NCBI GenBank assembly: GCA_020072585.1
Contig: JAIQGL010000031.1
Span: forward strand, 38,398-102,397
Source: Terriglobia bacterium
Lineage (GTDB): Bacteria; Acidobacteriota; Terriglobia; Terriglobales; Acidobacteriaceae
Length of the DNA: 64,000 bases
Reading direction: 5' to 3'
Of the stretch, positions 1-11,690 are shown one piece after another (the first letter of the stretch is position 1; each line of letters begins with the position of its first letter). The position numbers and the translations under genes are program-made. Below the pieces are notes generated by a model that saw only the letters and a list, made by a program, of their open reading frames with translations, was not told where the DNA came from and made no database searches.

Positions 1-107
1 AGATATCGCAGGCACTGAAATCTCTGAAATAGGTTGATTCCGTTCACAACCGCGCACGGGGTGAGCCGGCTTCGCCGATTTCTGGTCAAGCCGCTCGCCT
101 CGGCGCC

Positions 108-1091
108 ATGAGGAGCACATTGCGCTTTCGCGGAACACCCCACGCCATGCCAATCCTGGCTCTAGGGCCGGTGCTTGTACTGCTGTTTTTACTCAATGCT
201 TGCAGGCACAAAAATGAGTTTGCGGCCTTGTCTCCGGAACAATCCCGCCGCGTTGAAATACTGATTCGATCTCAATACGACATCCCTGCAGACTATCAGT
301 TGGCACTCGGTCAAAGGGCTCGCAGCCAGTTCCCCGGTTATTACGATCTGCCAGTCACCTTTTCGCACGACGGAAAACAAGTAAAGTTCACATTCCTGTT
401 GACACAGGATGAGAAGCATCTGGCGCGGCTGCAGGAGTTTGATCTGACGAAGGATCCGTCGAGCGGAATACTGTTCAATAGCCAACGAGCAAGGGGGGAA
501 CCACAAGGAAAAGTTACGATCGTCGTATTCGACGATCTGGAATGCCCTTTCTGTGCGCGGTCTCATGCGGCACTCTTTCCGGATACGCTGCAACATTATA
601 AGAACGGGGTGACAATCGTCTACAAGGACTTCCCCCTCGTTGAGATTCATCCGTGGGCGATGCATGCCGCTATCAATGCCGGTTGCCTGGCCGAGCAGAA
701 CACGCCAGCCTATTGGGACTATGTGGACAAGGTCCACACACACTACGCCGATTTTAGCGGGGACAAACAGCGCCTGCATGAGACCTTGCAGAAGCTGGAT
801 CAGTTAGCCAAGCAAGAAACCGGTGTTGACCAAAGCACACTCGATTTGTGCATAAGGAAACAGGACGAGAGCGCGATTCGGGCTTCGATAGCGGAAGGGA
901 AAACGCTCGGGGTAGAGAGTACGCCAACTATATTTGTTAACGGTGAGCGAATTGTGGGCGCGCGGCCGATCAATTGGGTGTGGGCCTCCGTCGATCGTGC
1001 TCTCAAGGTCCAGGGACTTGAACCACCCGCCCAAACAGATGTTATGCGTACTGAGACTCTGCAAAATAAGGCGCAAGACGCATTGAAGTAA
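108..1091 (+). CDS. DsbA-like thioredoxin-fold lipoprotein
   Basis: 327 aa. The N-terminus has a hydrophobic stretch ending LLFLLNAC, which reads as a lipobox, so the protein is probably anchored in a membrane facing the periplasm. The C-terminal half (about residues 125-300) is a DsbA/thioredoxin_4 domain with the redox motif CPFC (DDLECPFCARSH) and the cis-Pro loop STPTIFVNG. The family oxidises or isomerises disulfides in exported proteins; the substrate here is unknown. The start is uncertain: ATG 108 keeps Arg residues before the hydrophobic core but has no Shine-Dalgarno; TTG 120 follows AGGAG, and ATG 147 would leave no positive n-region. The neighbour downstream is an unrelated repeat module, so it appears to be a single-gene unit. 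Confidence 0.85.
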   Translation: MRSTLRFRGTPHAMPILALGPVLVLLFLLNACRHKNEFAALSPEQSRRVEILIRSQYDIPADYQLALGQRARSQFPGYYDLPVTFSHDGKQVKFTFLLTQDEKHLARLQEFDLTKDPSSGILFNSQRARGEPQGKVTIVVFDDLECPFCARSHAALFPDTLQHYKNGVTIVYKDFPLVEIHPWAMHAAINAGCLAEQNTPAYWDYVDKVHTHYADFSGDKQRLHETLQKLDQLAKQETGVDQSTLDLCIRKQDESAIRASIAEGKTLGVESTPTIFVNGERIVGARPINWVWASVDRALKVQGLEPPAQTDVMRTETLQNKAQDALK

Positions 1092-1309
1092 CTGCAGCTA
1101 TTGCCAGTTTGCGCACAAAGCTTTTGCCAGAAGAGAGCTTTATGAGTACCTTTGTGGACCGCAAGAACCAGCGCTTCTAAAAAACGTGCCTCGCCAAAAA
1201 AGTGAACCGCCAAGCGTTGATACTTGCTCACTCCGCTGCAGCGCGCGCTTTAAAAAATTAACCACTTGCTTTACTTTTTACGTTTCTCGCATTTGGCCCG
1301 GCAAAACTC

Positions 1310-1347
1310 TTGACAAACTCAAATACATCTCCGACACTGAATGAAGA
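1310..1347 (+). promoter_or_regulatory. Promoter of HTH gene, copy 1
   Basis: TTGACA at 1310-1315 lies 38 nt before the ATG. The -10 is weak (GACACT or ACACTG at 17-18 nt spacing). The same TTGACA occurs 38 and 39 nt before the two other HTH copies, so it is likely a real, conserved element. There is no Shine-Dalgarno between it and the start, which suggests a very short leader or leaderless mRNA. Confidence 0.5.
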
Positions 1348-1608
1348 ATGAGTCGGCTTTCCACGCGCGAAGCGGCAAAGAGGCTTGGCATAAACTATGA
1401 CACGCTTGCCCACTACATTGCTGTGGGCAAGGTGGCTGCTCCTGAGATTGCCAAGGTTGGCAGGAGGGTCATTCATATGTGGACCGAGGCTGAAATCGAA
1501 CACGTCCGCCAACTCCTGCCCAAGATCGCCAACGGCAGGAAAACGCGTTACAAGAGAAAACAGTCAGCAGTCAGCACTCAGCAGTCGGCAAAAAAGAAAA
1601 AGAAGTAG
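1348..1608 (+). CDS. HTH (excisionase/MerR-like) DNA-binding protein, copy 1
   Basis: 86 aa. Residues 4-30 (LSTREAAKRLGINYDTLAHY) fit the helix-turn-helix of excisionase/MerR-type proteins, with the short wing ending in HMWTEAEIEHVRQLLPK. The tail is Lys-rich and low complexity. It is nearly identical over the core to the proteins at 27492 and 34246 (WTEAEIE-VRQLLPKIANGRKTRY in all three). The tail is shorter than in the other copies: after the stop, DNA resembling the tail coding sequence of copy 2 (around 1670-1700) continues, separated by an AT-rich small repeat, so this tail may be truncated. It precedes a small-protein gene with a structured leader. Role inferred: regulator of the module. 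Confidence 0.75.
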   Translation: MSRLSTREAAKRLGINYDTLAHYIAVGKVAAPEIAKVGRRVIHMWTEAEIEHVRQLLPKIANGRKTRYKRKQSAVSTQQSAKKKKK

Positions 1609-1713
1609 TTGGTATAAGGAAGTAATTGGTAATTGGTATTTAGTATTTGGCAAAAGAAAAAACGCAGGCGAGGGCGCCTGCGGTCCGCAGAAAAAGTAAA
1701 ACCTAAACCAGTC

Positions 1714-1785
1714 GGGCAACGTCCGGTGCTACAAACACCGAACGCGCCCTAACCGCAGTTGACCTGCTATGGAGGCAGGCAAACC
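1714..1785 (+). promoter_or_regulatory. Two-hairpin RNA leader, copy 1
   Basis: Hairpin 1 pairs GGGC (1714-1717) with GCCC (1746-1749) and, inside it, CCGGTG (1723-1728) with CACCG (1736-1740). A single-stranded TAACCGCA follows. Hairpin 2 pairs CCTGC (1763-1767) with GCAGG (1775-1779) and holds the GGAGG ribosome-binding site in its loop and 3' arm, just before ATG 1786. The same layout precedes the small genes at 27931, 33830 and 45098. Confidence 0.65.
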
Positions 1786-2133
1786 ATGGCTGTTCATAAA
1801 GTTATACGCACCACTCCACTGGCGCAACCTCAACCCAAATCCGAGCGCCTGACTGCTAACACTAAACCCGAACCACTGCCGGTGAGGGCCCACGCCTACC
1901 GTAGTCTCGCGATAATGAACAACGGGCTTGAAGAGGCCATCCACGGCCTTGAGGAGCTAAAGAAGATTACTTACTTCTCCTCCTCGGAAAGCCTCCATGG
2001 CATCCACAGCCTGCTTTGCCGGATTCGGGAGCAGGCCAACGGTGAAGCCATGGCCGTTCTGGCGGAGCGCGAAACCGCCAACGCTCGCCACTCACAGCAA
2101 CTTTGCCTTGAATCGGAAGGCGCCAGCCGCTAG
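1786..2133 (+). CDS. Small helical repeat-module protein, copy 1
   Basis: 115 aa. I do not recognise the family. After a polar, Pro-rich N-terminus (about 45 residues) come predicted amphipathic helices: IMNNGLEEAIHGLEEL, then SSSESLHGIHSLLCRIREQAN, then a conserved ERETANARH near the C-terminus. It aligns along its length with the products at 27931 and 33830 and more weakly with 45098. ATG 1786 is chosen because it follows the GGAGG in the leader hairpin and begins MAVHK, matching MATNK in the other copies; an in-frame TTG at 1759 lies inside the hairpin. Unlike copies 2 and 3, no TIR or membrane gene is divergent to this copy. Confidence 0.7.
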   Translation: MAVHKVIRTTPLAQPQPKSERLTANTKPEPLPVRAHAYRSLAIMNNGLEEAIHGLEELKKITYFSSSESLHGIHSLLCRIREQANGEAMAVLAERETANARHSQQLCLESEGASR

Positions 2134-2191
2134 CGGCAGCCGCCACGGGCAGATCCCGATCCAATTCCTTATTTGCTACTCCCGTAACCAG

Positions 2192-2217
2192 GCCCGTTCT
2201 CCGGAACGGGCTTTCTT
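2192..2217 (+). terminator. Terminator after module copy 1
   Basis: GCCCGTT/AACGGGC hairpin with loop CTCCGG followed by TTTCTT. Confidence 0.7.
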
Positions 2218-2358
2218 ATCCTGTTGATTCTAAGGGCCAGATTAGAAATCCACACATAAATACTCTGCCACAGCTACTTGCCTTGCATGATAATCTTAGA
2301 AGTAGCAGAATGGGGGTAATCCAATCCTCCCGAAAAATGGACTCGTAAAGGCGAATCA

Positions 2359-4761
<2,403 letters not shown>

Positions 4762-4782
4762 GATGCTGTCATTGCACTCCTA

Positions 4783-4809
4783 AGCCCGCTCAGCGAGAGC
4801 GGGCTTTCC
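4783..4809 (+). terminator. lon terminator
   Basis: AGCCCGCTC/GAGCGGGCT hairpin (4783-4805) followed by TTTCC. Confidence 0.75.
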
Positions 4810-4916
4810 TTTGCTCCAAAGCTGCGTAGGTTTGCACCTCTATATGGGCCCTTAAGCATCTTTTTGTTCATTATTACTCGTCGTAATTCGATTTTGATTG
4901 TTAGAATTGCAACCTC

Positions 4917-5531
4917 ATGTCGCTCCTGCGTACCATCTTCGGCCCCAGCCGTGAAGAAATCTGGCGGCAGCTCTGCGACCAGACTGGGGCCACCTACATT
5001 GCCGGCGGCTTCTGGAAAGGCGACAAGGTTGAGGCCACGCACGGCCCGTGGACCGTTACGCTGGATACATATGCGGTTTCTACCGGCAAGACCACCGTCG
5101 TCTATACGCGTATGCGCGCGCCGTACGTCAACCCAGATGGGTTTCGCTTCACCGTTTATCGCAAGGGTATCTTCACTGCCATTGGAAAGCTGTTCGGCAT
5201 GCAGGATGTGTCCGTGGGGCATGAGGACTTTGACCGCGACTTTGTGATCAAGGGCAATGATGAGCACAAGCTGTGGCGTCTCTTCGCCAGTCAGCGGGTC
5301 CGCGATTTGATTTCCGCCCAGAAGGACATTTACTTTTCCGTCAAAGACGACGATGGCATGGTCTGGCGCAGCCGCTTTCCTGATGGCGTGGACGAACTAT
5401 ATTTTCAGGTGGTGGGCGTGATCAAGGACCTGGAGCGGCTGAAACTGCTCTATGAGCTGTTCGCGGAAACGCTCGACGAGCTGGGCCGCATGGGATCGGC
5501 ATCGCAGCAGGCCCCTCCGGTAAAACTATAA
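4917..5531 (+). CDS. Hypothetical protein, DUF3137-like
   Basis: 204 aa, soluble, no signal peptide or membrane segment. The pattern of a mixed alpha/beta protein with GPWTVTLDTYAV and FDRDFVIKGNDEHKLWRLF resembles DUF3137-type proteins, which have the phrase FD..F.v.g.d...a..LL. I cannot assign a function. The gene is alone between lon and engB with about 130 bp to engB. Start ATG 4917 is the first in frame; no strong Shine-Dalgarno is visible. Confidence 0.7.
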   Translation: MSLLRTIFGPSREEIWRQLCDQTGATYIAGGFWKGDKVEATHGPWTVTLDTYAVSTGKTTVVYTRMRAPYVNPDGFRFTVYRKGIFTAIGKLFGMQDVSVGHEDFDRDFVIKGNDEHKLWRLFASQRVRDLISAQKDIYFSVKDDDGMVWRSRFPDGVDELYFQVVGVIKDLERLKLLYELFAETLDELGRMGSASQQAPPVKL

Positions 5532-5659
5532 ATCCAACGTGTTATGGTTCTAGTAGCGGTGAGGCCGGCTTGCGCGCCGAACCGCATGCCGCAGGAGCTG
5601 AACGCGTTTGAAGCATTCTGCAAACTTCAGTGGTTTGGAGCGCCAGCGACAACTACTCA

Positions 5660-6256
5660 ATGAAACACATCATAGCTAAATTCCTTACCTCAGCCGCCGA
5701 CCCAAAATTTTTCCCTCCGGAAGGCCCGCCGGAATTCGCCTTCCTGGGCCGCTCGAATGTTGGCAAATCCAGTCTGATCAATTCCCTGCTGGGCCAGAAG
5801 ATGGCGCACGTGAGCTCCACTCCAGGACGCACACGCACGATCAACTTTATCGGGATTTACGCCAAGGCCAGCCAGCCATATCCGGAAATGCTGCTCGTCG
5901 ATCTCCCCGGTTACGGATACGCCAAGCTCTCGCGTGAGATTTCCGCCGAGTGGCCCAAGTTCATTGAGCCTTACCTGAAGGAGCGCGAAACGCTGGCGCT
6001 CTCCATCGTCCTGATTGACTCCAATGTTCCGGCGCAGCCGCCTGACCGGCAGCTGATTGACTTCCTGCGCGGCATGGGACGCGACTTTCTGGTGGTGGCC
6101 ACCAAGGCCGACAAGCTTTCTGCCAACAAGTTGCGCAGCGCGCTTGCCGCTCTGGCCCGCGACCACGGCGTTGAAACTCTTCTTCCTTATTCGTCCAGGA
6201 CAGGCGACGGACGCGCCGAGCTCTGGCGCGAAATCAGATCGCGGACCACCCAATAG
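5660..6256 (+). CDS. engB: Ribosome biogenesis GTPase EngB (YsxC/YihA)
   Basis: 198 aa. TRAFAC-class small GTPase needed for assembly of the 50S subunit. All G motifs are visible: G1 GRSNVGKSSL, G2 Thr in TPGRTRTINF, G3 DLPGYGYAK, G4 TKADK. ATG 5660 (MKHIIAKFL) is preferred over GTG 5630 because family members start a few residues before the conserved FLGRSNVGKSS. It is followed after 3 bp by a membrane protein gene, so the two are probably co-transcribed. Confidence 0.95.
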   Translation: MKHIIAKFLTSAADPKFFPPEGPPEFAFLGRSNVGKSSLINSLLGQKMAHVSSTPGRTRTINFIGIYAKASQPYPEMLLVDLPGYGYAKLSREISAEWPKFIEPYLKERETLALSIVLIDSNVPAQPPDRQLIDFLRGMGRDFLVVATKADKLSANKLRSALAALARDHGVETLLPYSSRTGDGRAELWREIRSRTTQ

Positions 6257-6259
6257 CAC

Positions 6260-6718
6260 ATGACACACAAATCCATGGATCCCTTTGCGCGCAAGATGGT
6301 GTTTGGCTCGTTCGTTTACGGCGGAGTGATGCTGGTGATGTTTGCCGTGCTCACGGTGGTCTATCTTCACATGCGGCCGCGATGCTCGGACCGCGTGGTG
6401 GCTGCGGCAACGGACGCAGGCAAAGCATGGACAGCCACTGTGATGGAACGCCGTTGCGGCGCGGAAGCGCCTTTCTTCACCCACGTGAACATTCGCTCTG
6501 CGTCGGAAGATCTGAGGACAGGCTTTTTCTCCGGCGCCTCCACTGAAGGCGAAGTTTTTCTCATTGAGCAGGATGCTGCCGGCGCCGGTGTGAATCTCAT
6601 CTGGATCGCTCCGGACACGCTTGCGATCGCGTGCCCACACTGCACCCCGGCTTACATTCGCCAGTCCGATCCGCAGTGGGGCGTGGTACGCATCCATTAC
6701 CAACTGCCTCCACGCTAG
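6260..6718 (+). CDS. Small membrane-anchored hypothetical protein
   Basis: 152 aa. One transmembrane segment near the N-terminus (about residues 14-36, FGSFVYGGVMLVMFAVLTVV), then an extracytoplasmic domain of about 115 residues with a CPHC pair near the end (IACPHCTPAY). CPHC resembles a thioredoxin-type or metal-binding pair, but no thioredoxin fold is evident. Starts 3 bp after the engB stop, so translation is probably coupled. Function unknown. Confidence 0.7.
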   Translation: MTHKSMDPFARKMVFGSFVYGGVMLVMFAVLTVVYLHMRPRCSDRVVAAATDAGKAWTATVMERRCGAEAPFFTHVNIRSASEDLRTGFFSGASTEGEVFLIEQDAAGAGVNLIWIAPDTLAIACPHCTPAYIRQSDPQWGVVRIHYQLPPR

Positions 6719-7114
6719 AGCAGTTCTAGAATTGCCGGCCCTGAGACATACCTCAGCAGCTGACGCGCGCCGCTTATATCTCATCAGCGCAGGCCCACAG
6801 CAGCCATGGAACCGGTAGGGCCCTGTTCAATTTTGAACTATCCCAGACATCCCGAAATTGAGACCAGGCGTCCAACAGGCAGCACCCCAAAAAAGGGGCC
6901 GGGCCATGCGTACGCAAGCAAAGGAGGCACCGAATGCTCCGCCTTGAAATCCCCAGCCCTGGAACAATTCGATCAAAACTGAGCATTCTGTCAGTACCTC
7001 ACCAGTCAAAAACCAAAAAACGCGTATTTGAGCCATAACATAGCGGAGCTGGTGGGCTGATACGCGACCCGCTCAACCTGGCAATTCCCCCCTCGAACAG
7101 AAATGGAGCGTCTT
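6719..7114. other. Intergenic region without a recognisable gene
   Basis: About 395 bp. Several short stop-bounded frames, none with a plausible start and codon pattern. No clear terminator, promoter or repeat recognised. Confidence 0.5.
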
Positions 7115-8839
7115 ATGAGTTCCTCGACTCAAGTCAATGAATCAGTGCTGAAACAATATCGCGACGCATCGCAGCGGTTGTCGGTAGCAGCCCCTGCGCA
7201 GCCAGTGTCCGAACCTGAGGTACGTCTCATCTTCGGTCAAGTCGCGGAAGCCAATCCAATCGCGCCCTCTCCCGTTGCGGCAGTAAGAGGTGGAGCCAAC
7301 ATGTATGGAGCTTGCAGCGTCCAGAAATTTGCCTCGTCCACGGGTGCTGGAGATCTGTCTTATACACATCAAGATGCGCAAGGCTGGATCAATTATGTGA
7401 ATCAGTTTACGCCGCGCAATTTCTGGTTTGCCGATGCCGGCGTTTCCACCTGGGAATACCTGGATCCGTGGGACGACTGGCAGGACACATATGGCATGGA
7501 CGCAGTGCGGGCGTTCTACCATTCCGGTCATGGAGGAATGGATGCCAACGGTGTCTTCTTTGCTCCACTCGGAGCGGCGTGGAGCAACCGTGGAGCCTGG
7601 GCCCGCTCCGACCAGATGTCTTTTTCGAATCAACGTGCTCGATATCTTTTCTTTTCCACCTGCTTTTCCTGTCGCGTGCTGAATGGGCAAAATCCTATTC
7701 GGACCTGGCACCGCGCCAACAATGGTCTCCGCCTGCTGTTCGGCTATGAAACCGTAAGCGTGGATGCCGGCAACTACGGCAGCGCATTCTGGAAACATTG
7801 GAACCGCGGGAAATCTTTTAGCCAGGCATGGCTTGATGCCAGCTGGTACGATATCTCAACCCATCAAGCTCCCTCCGCGGTAGCGTGCGGCTCAGATGCG
7901 AATGATGCATCCAACCGTCTCTACAACGAACGCCTTTTCTACGGGGACGCTGTTGCCAAAAACTGGTATCAGTGGCGCTGGTACTACGCCGCGTCATCGG
8001 CCCGCGGCCGGCGCCAAGCCAATCGCAAGTTGCCGGACCAGTTACTCATGGCACACCTGGAACCGCGCACAGTCACATCCGCCGGGGTCCGTGAACTGTT
8101 CAGCCGTCTTCCGCTGGACATGGCGGTACCGCGCGAAATGACAATGATGCCTACAGGTGTGTTTGCAGCCGGAGAAAACTATCAGCGGATCTCCGTGGAA
8201 CGTAACGGAACCTATGAGGCCTCTTTTGCCGAGCCAACTCGCGAAAACCTTCAGCCGCCCGCAATCCAATCCTCCATCGGCGCCGCCGGTGACGCAGTGC
8301 GGCAGCTCGGCTTGGATCATGAGGAACTCCAGTTCGACCATGTGCTACACAAGTGGGAATGCGGTGGCTCTTCTGCGGGCACAGGATTGCTGGAGACGCC
8401 GCGCATTACTGAGACTGTCGTTCACTATACCCAGGTCATCAATGGGTTGCCGGTTGTCACTCCCGGACAAGGCAAAGTCGCGGTCTCCCTGGACAACAAC
8501 CTGAAAATGACAAGCGTGCTCGACTCAACCTTGCCAGTTGCTGGTCTGGTCACGCAAGCGCCTGTGGAGCCTTCAGCACCAGGCCAACCCGAGGCCGCAC
8601 CCGCATCGGCTGCAGTTGAGCCTGAAGATGTGCTGGCAAGCGCCTGGGCCCACCGGATGAAGTCCTTTGTCATCTCCGGGTTTATGCCGCGTGGTTTTGC
8701 GGCCGTTCCCGGATCGTTCGATGTTGGCTACTCCATCCGCGATAACACCGCGGTCCTTGTGGCCCGCCATGAAGTAGAAGTTGATTTCGGACACGGGCTG
8801 TTAAAACGGTACGTAGTGGAAGAGCCCATCGCGGGATGA
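7115..8839 (+). CDS. DUF6345-domain protein with caspase-like His/Cys pair
   Basis: 574 aa. Residues about 70-290 match the pattern of DUF6345. A His-Gly motif (FYHSGHGG, His139) and a hydrophobic strand ending in Cys (YLFFSTCFSC, Cys183 or Cys186) lie 44 residues apart, which is the layout of clan CD cysteine peptidases (caspase, legumain, gingipain). The protein therefore may be a peptidase or a degenerate one; this is inference. The C-terminal 250 residues look like a separate beta-rich or PepSY-like domain (HYTQVINGLPVVTPGQGKV), followed by an Ala/Pro linker. No signal peptide is seen. ATG 7115 is preferred over ATG 7103 because GGAG lies at the right distance. Single-gene unit. Confidence 0.75.
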   Translation: MSSSTQVNESVLKQYRDASQRLSVAAPAQPVSEPEVRLIFGQVAEANPIAPSPVAAVRGGANMYGACSVQKFASSTGAGDLSYTHQDAQGWINYVNQFTPRNFWFADAGVSTWEYLDPWDDWQDTYGMDAVRAFYHSGHGGMDANGVFFAPLGAAWSNRGAWARSDQMSFSNQRARYLFFSTCFSCRVLNGQNPIRTWHRANNGLRLLFGYETVSVDAGNYGSAFWKHWNRGKSFSQAWLDASWYDISTHQAPSAVACGSDANDASNRLYNERLFYGDAVAKNWYQWRWYYAASSARGRRQANRKLPDQLLMAHLEPRTVTSAGVRELFSRLPLDMAVPREMTMMPTGVFAAGENYQRISVERNGTYEASFAEPTRENLQPPAIQSSIGAAGDAVRQLGLDHEELQFDHVLHKWECGGSSAGTGLLETPRITETVVHYTQVINGLPVVTPGQGKVAVSLDNNLKMTSVLDSTLPVAGLVTQAPVEPSAPGQPEAAPASAAVEPEDVLASAWAHRMKSFVISGFMPRGFAAVPGSFDVGYSIRDNTAVLVARHEVEVDFGHGLLKRYVVEEPIAG

Positions 8840-8927
8840 GTAAACCTGCCTGCAAACCAAAGGTCGGACGCGAAAGCGCCCGACCTTGATTTGCACTAGC
8901 TGGCTATACCCAATTTGCCTGCAACAC

Positions 8928-11618
8928 TTAGCGGTTGCCGCCTTCCGAAGCTCCCGAATGCTGTTGCAGCCATTCAGCCAACTGCGCCTGTAAGCGCGGG
9001 CGTCTTTTGCTGCAGCTTTCAATGTCTTCCTTTGACTGCTTCAGCCCGCGCTCCGCTGAGGGCACTTTGTGCTCGCTAAAGAAACTCTGGACGTCATCAC
9101 GCATCTCCGCGCTGCAAAACCTTCGCGTGGCGTTCACGATGGAAGGCCCGCTGGACATCGTGATCTTCTTTTCTACCGCCGGCCAGTGCATCTTTAACCA
9201 TTCCCACGCAATCTTCTGAGTATCGGTATTGGAAAGCACGTTGGAAATCAATCGCGCTGAATCCTGGTTCCTGACTTCATCAGAAACACCGAATTCCAGT
9301 ACTCGTTCCACAATTTTTGGATCGCGAAATTCAGCCAGCGACGCTCCCACGTTATAGTACTGTTCAGGCGCGTTCATCTGGCGCATGCCGCTCAAATAGT
9401 GCTCATATAGTGCTTCGTTCCCAAAACGCGCGGCCACTGCCAGCACGTCTTTGGCGATGCTGGCGTCCACCGAGTTTGGGTCTTTCAGGTACTGCTCCGC
9501 CAGGGCGGTGGATTCCCGGATCGTCTCCGGGTCCTCGCCAACCATGCCCAGAATATGGACGAGATCTCCGCGCAGCGTGTGCGTGTCCGGGCTTTCACTT
9601 GCCCTCGGCGTCCACCCGATCTTCGCGATCATTGGCTTGAAGCTGGTGCGCACCCAGGAGCGAAACGCGCCTGCCTCAGTCCCCGGAAGCAGATAGTTAT
9701 TGATGAAATCCAGTGTGGCCGAATAGCTTTCCACGAGTGAACGTTGTGCATCCTTGTTCATCGCCGATACCAGGTCAAGATAAGTCGCCATGCTTTCCTG
9801 ACCGGAGCCCACCATGGCGGCCTCATCGCGCAACAGAACAATTCTCTCGGCAGTTGTCAACTCCGTGCCGGCCACACCGATCAACTTCTGCAAATCGGCT
9901 TTGTCATATTGCGTCCGGTAATAGCCTGCCGCGCTGCCATTCACAAATACCCATGACGAGCATCCGGCCACAGGCACAGTCTGTGCTTTCTGGCTCAGGA
10001 TCTGGCAGAAGGGTTTGGCCCCGCCTGATTTCACGCACACCGGCACCATCCACAACTGGTCTTTCTTCGGCGCCGCCTCGGGATCAGCCCAGAAGCGCTG
10101 CTGTGACACCGTCATCTGCGTGACCGGATTTGGCTTGATGGGAGCACGACGCCGTGACCGTTTTCCCTTGCGCACTGGTTCTTTCACAGCCGGAGGGTTC
10201 ACGCATGCCGACTTCACCGTTACCAGCGGCTCACCCGGTTGGTCCACAAACGTCGGCATGATCTTGTCCACGGGACGCCCCGAAGCCGCGGTCAATGCGG
10301 TCCAGAAGTCTTCCGCGGTAGCGTTTCCGTAGCTGAACTTACGCAGGTAAACGTTCACGCCGCGGCGGAAAACATCCGGGCTCACATAGGTCTCAATCAT
10401 GCGCAGCACGGCCGCTGCCTTGTCGTAGGAAATCGGGTCGAACAACTCGTTGATCTCTTCCGGCGTCTCCGCTTTTACGCGGATCGGATGCGTATTCACC
10501 ACCGCGTCCGTTGTAAGCGCGTTGTCAGTGCTCTGCACTGCATCCAGCATGGCACTCCATTCCGGATGCAGCGACTGCGAGGGTTTGTACGCCATCCAGG
10601 TGGCAAACCCCTCATTCAACCAGAGGTTATCCCACCATTTCATGGTAACCAGGTCGCCGAACCACTGGTGCGCCATCTCATGGGCCAGCACTTCAAACAC
10701 CTGCTGGTGCGAGTCCACGGAAGAATTGTTATCGTCAATAAAGAGCAGTGATTCGCGATAAAAAATCGCCGCCGTGTTCTCCATGGCGCCGGCTTCAAAA
10801 TCAGGCAGACCTACAATATCGAGCTTGCCAAATGGATACGGGATGCCGTAGTACTGGTTGTAAAACTTCAGGATCTCAGCGGCGTATCGTAGCGCGGCCG
10901 TACCCAGCGCCTTTTTGTCAGGCGTCCCGCACACGCGAATCGGAATGTTGTCCGCCGTTCCTTCATTGCATACAAAATCACCCACCGCCATGGCCACCAG
11001 ATAGGTGGACATCTGCGGCGTGGTTGAAAATTCCAGTGTGTGTTTGCCTTCCACCGGTCCGGGCGTATCGGAAACAATGCGTCCGTTGGAGATGGCCGTG
11101 TCGCCTTTATCGACGATCAGCTTAATGTCAAACTTAGTTTTGAATGCGGGCTCGTCAAAGGATGGAAAAGCGCGACGTGCGTCCGTCGACTCAAATTGTG
11201 TCGTCGCATAGTTCCGGGCTTTGGTTCGGGCCAGATAAAATCCGCGCAGCTTGTCATTCAGAACACCGGTAAACTTGAAGTGGAGACTCGCCGGCCCCGG
11301 TTGCAGCTCATCCGTAACGGTCAGCGTTACCTGCTCTTTTTCCGGAGCAAAGGTCCACTTTGCCACCTGGGTCTTGTTGTCCTGCGTTACGGTTACTTCC
11401 TGGAATTCCAGCTCAATCGCGTTCAGTATGATCGAGTTGGTTACCTTATTCACTTCCACGTCAATCGTTGCGTCGCCGCCAAAAACCGCTTTCTGCAGAT
11501 CCGGCGTAAATGTCAGGCTGTAGTGCCGCGGGCTTACCCCGTAAGGCAGACGCTGAGCGCCGGCCAGCAGCGGCAGCATGAGAGAGATGATCAACGCGAA
11601 CTTCTTGAATAAGGCCAT
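8928..11618 (-). CDS. M1 family zinc aminopeptidase, secreted
   Basis: 896 aa. Signal peptide (LFKKFALIISLMLPLLAGAQ) indicates export. The M1 exopeptidase motif GAMEN is near residue 277 and the zinc site HEMAHQWFGD near 314, with the second Glu in LWLNEGFATW. It removes N-terminal residues from peptides outside the cytoplasm. A basic, Lys/Arg/Pro-rich insert (KGKRSRRRAPIKPNP) sits between the catalytic and ERAP-like C-terminal domains. The C-terminal half is the usual alpha-helical ERAP1_C-like region. It lies downstream of a small secreted protein gene with a 72 bp gap. Confidence 0.93.
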   Translation of the reverse strand: MALFKKFALIISLMLPLLAGAQRLPYGVSPRHYSLTFTPDLQKAVFGGDATIDVEVNKVTNSIILNAIELEFQEVTVTQDNKTQVAKWTFAPEKEQVTLTVTDELQPGPASLHFKFTGVLNDKLRGFYLARTKARNYATTQFESTDARRAFPSFDEPAFKTKFDIKLIVDKGDTAISNGRIVSDTPGPVEGKHTLEFSTTPQMSTYLVAMAVGDFVCNEGTADNIPIRVCGTPDKKALGTAALRYAAEILKFYNQYYGIPYPFGKLDIVGLPDFEAGAMENTAAIFYRESLLFIDDNNSSVDSHQQVFEVLAHEMAHQWFGDLVTMKWWDNLWLNEGFATWMAYKPSQSLHPEWSAMLDAVQSTDNALTTDAVVNTHPIRVKAETPEEINELFDPISYDKAAAVLRMIETYVSPDVFRRGVNVYLRKFSYGNATAEDFWTALTAASGRPVDKIMPTFVDQPGEPLVTVKSACVNPPAVKEPVRKGKRSRRRAPIKPNPVTQMTVSQQRFWADPEAAPKKDQLWMVPVCVKSGGAKPFCQILSQKAQTVPVAGCSSWVFVNGSAAGYYRTQYDKADLQKLIGVAGTELTTAERIVLLRDEAAMVGSGQESMATYLDLVSAMNKDAQRSLVESYSATLDFINNYLLPGTEAGAFRSWVRTSFKPMIAKIGWTPRASESPDTHTLRGDLVHILGMVGEDPETIRESTALAEQYLKDPNSVDASIAKDVLAVAARFGNEALYEHYLSGMRQMNAPEQYYNVGASLAEFRDPKIVERVLEFGVSDEVRNQDSARLISNVLSNTDTQKIAWEWLKMHWPAVEKKITMSSGPSIVNATRRFCSAEMRDDVQSFFSEHKVPSAERGLKQSKEDIESCSKRRPRLQAQLAEWLQQHSGASEGGNR

Positions 11619-11690
11619 GTTTCTCCTTGAGGACTTAACCTGCGCTTGCTTCGGCTGCTTGTGCAGCCGATCTTTTTACTGCACAGGCGG

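Noticed and set aside
5690..6784. 364-codon minus-strand frame
   Set aside because: Antisense to engB and the membrane protein gene; engB motifs are definite.
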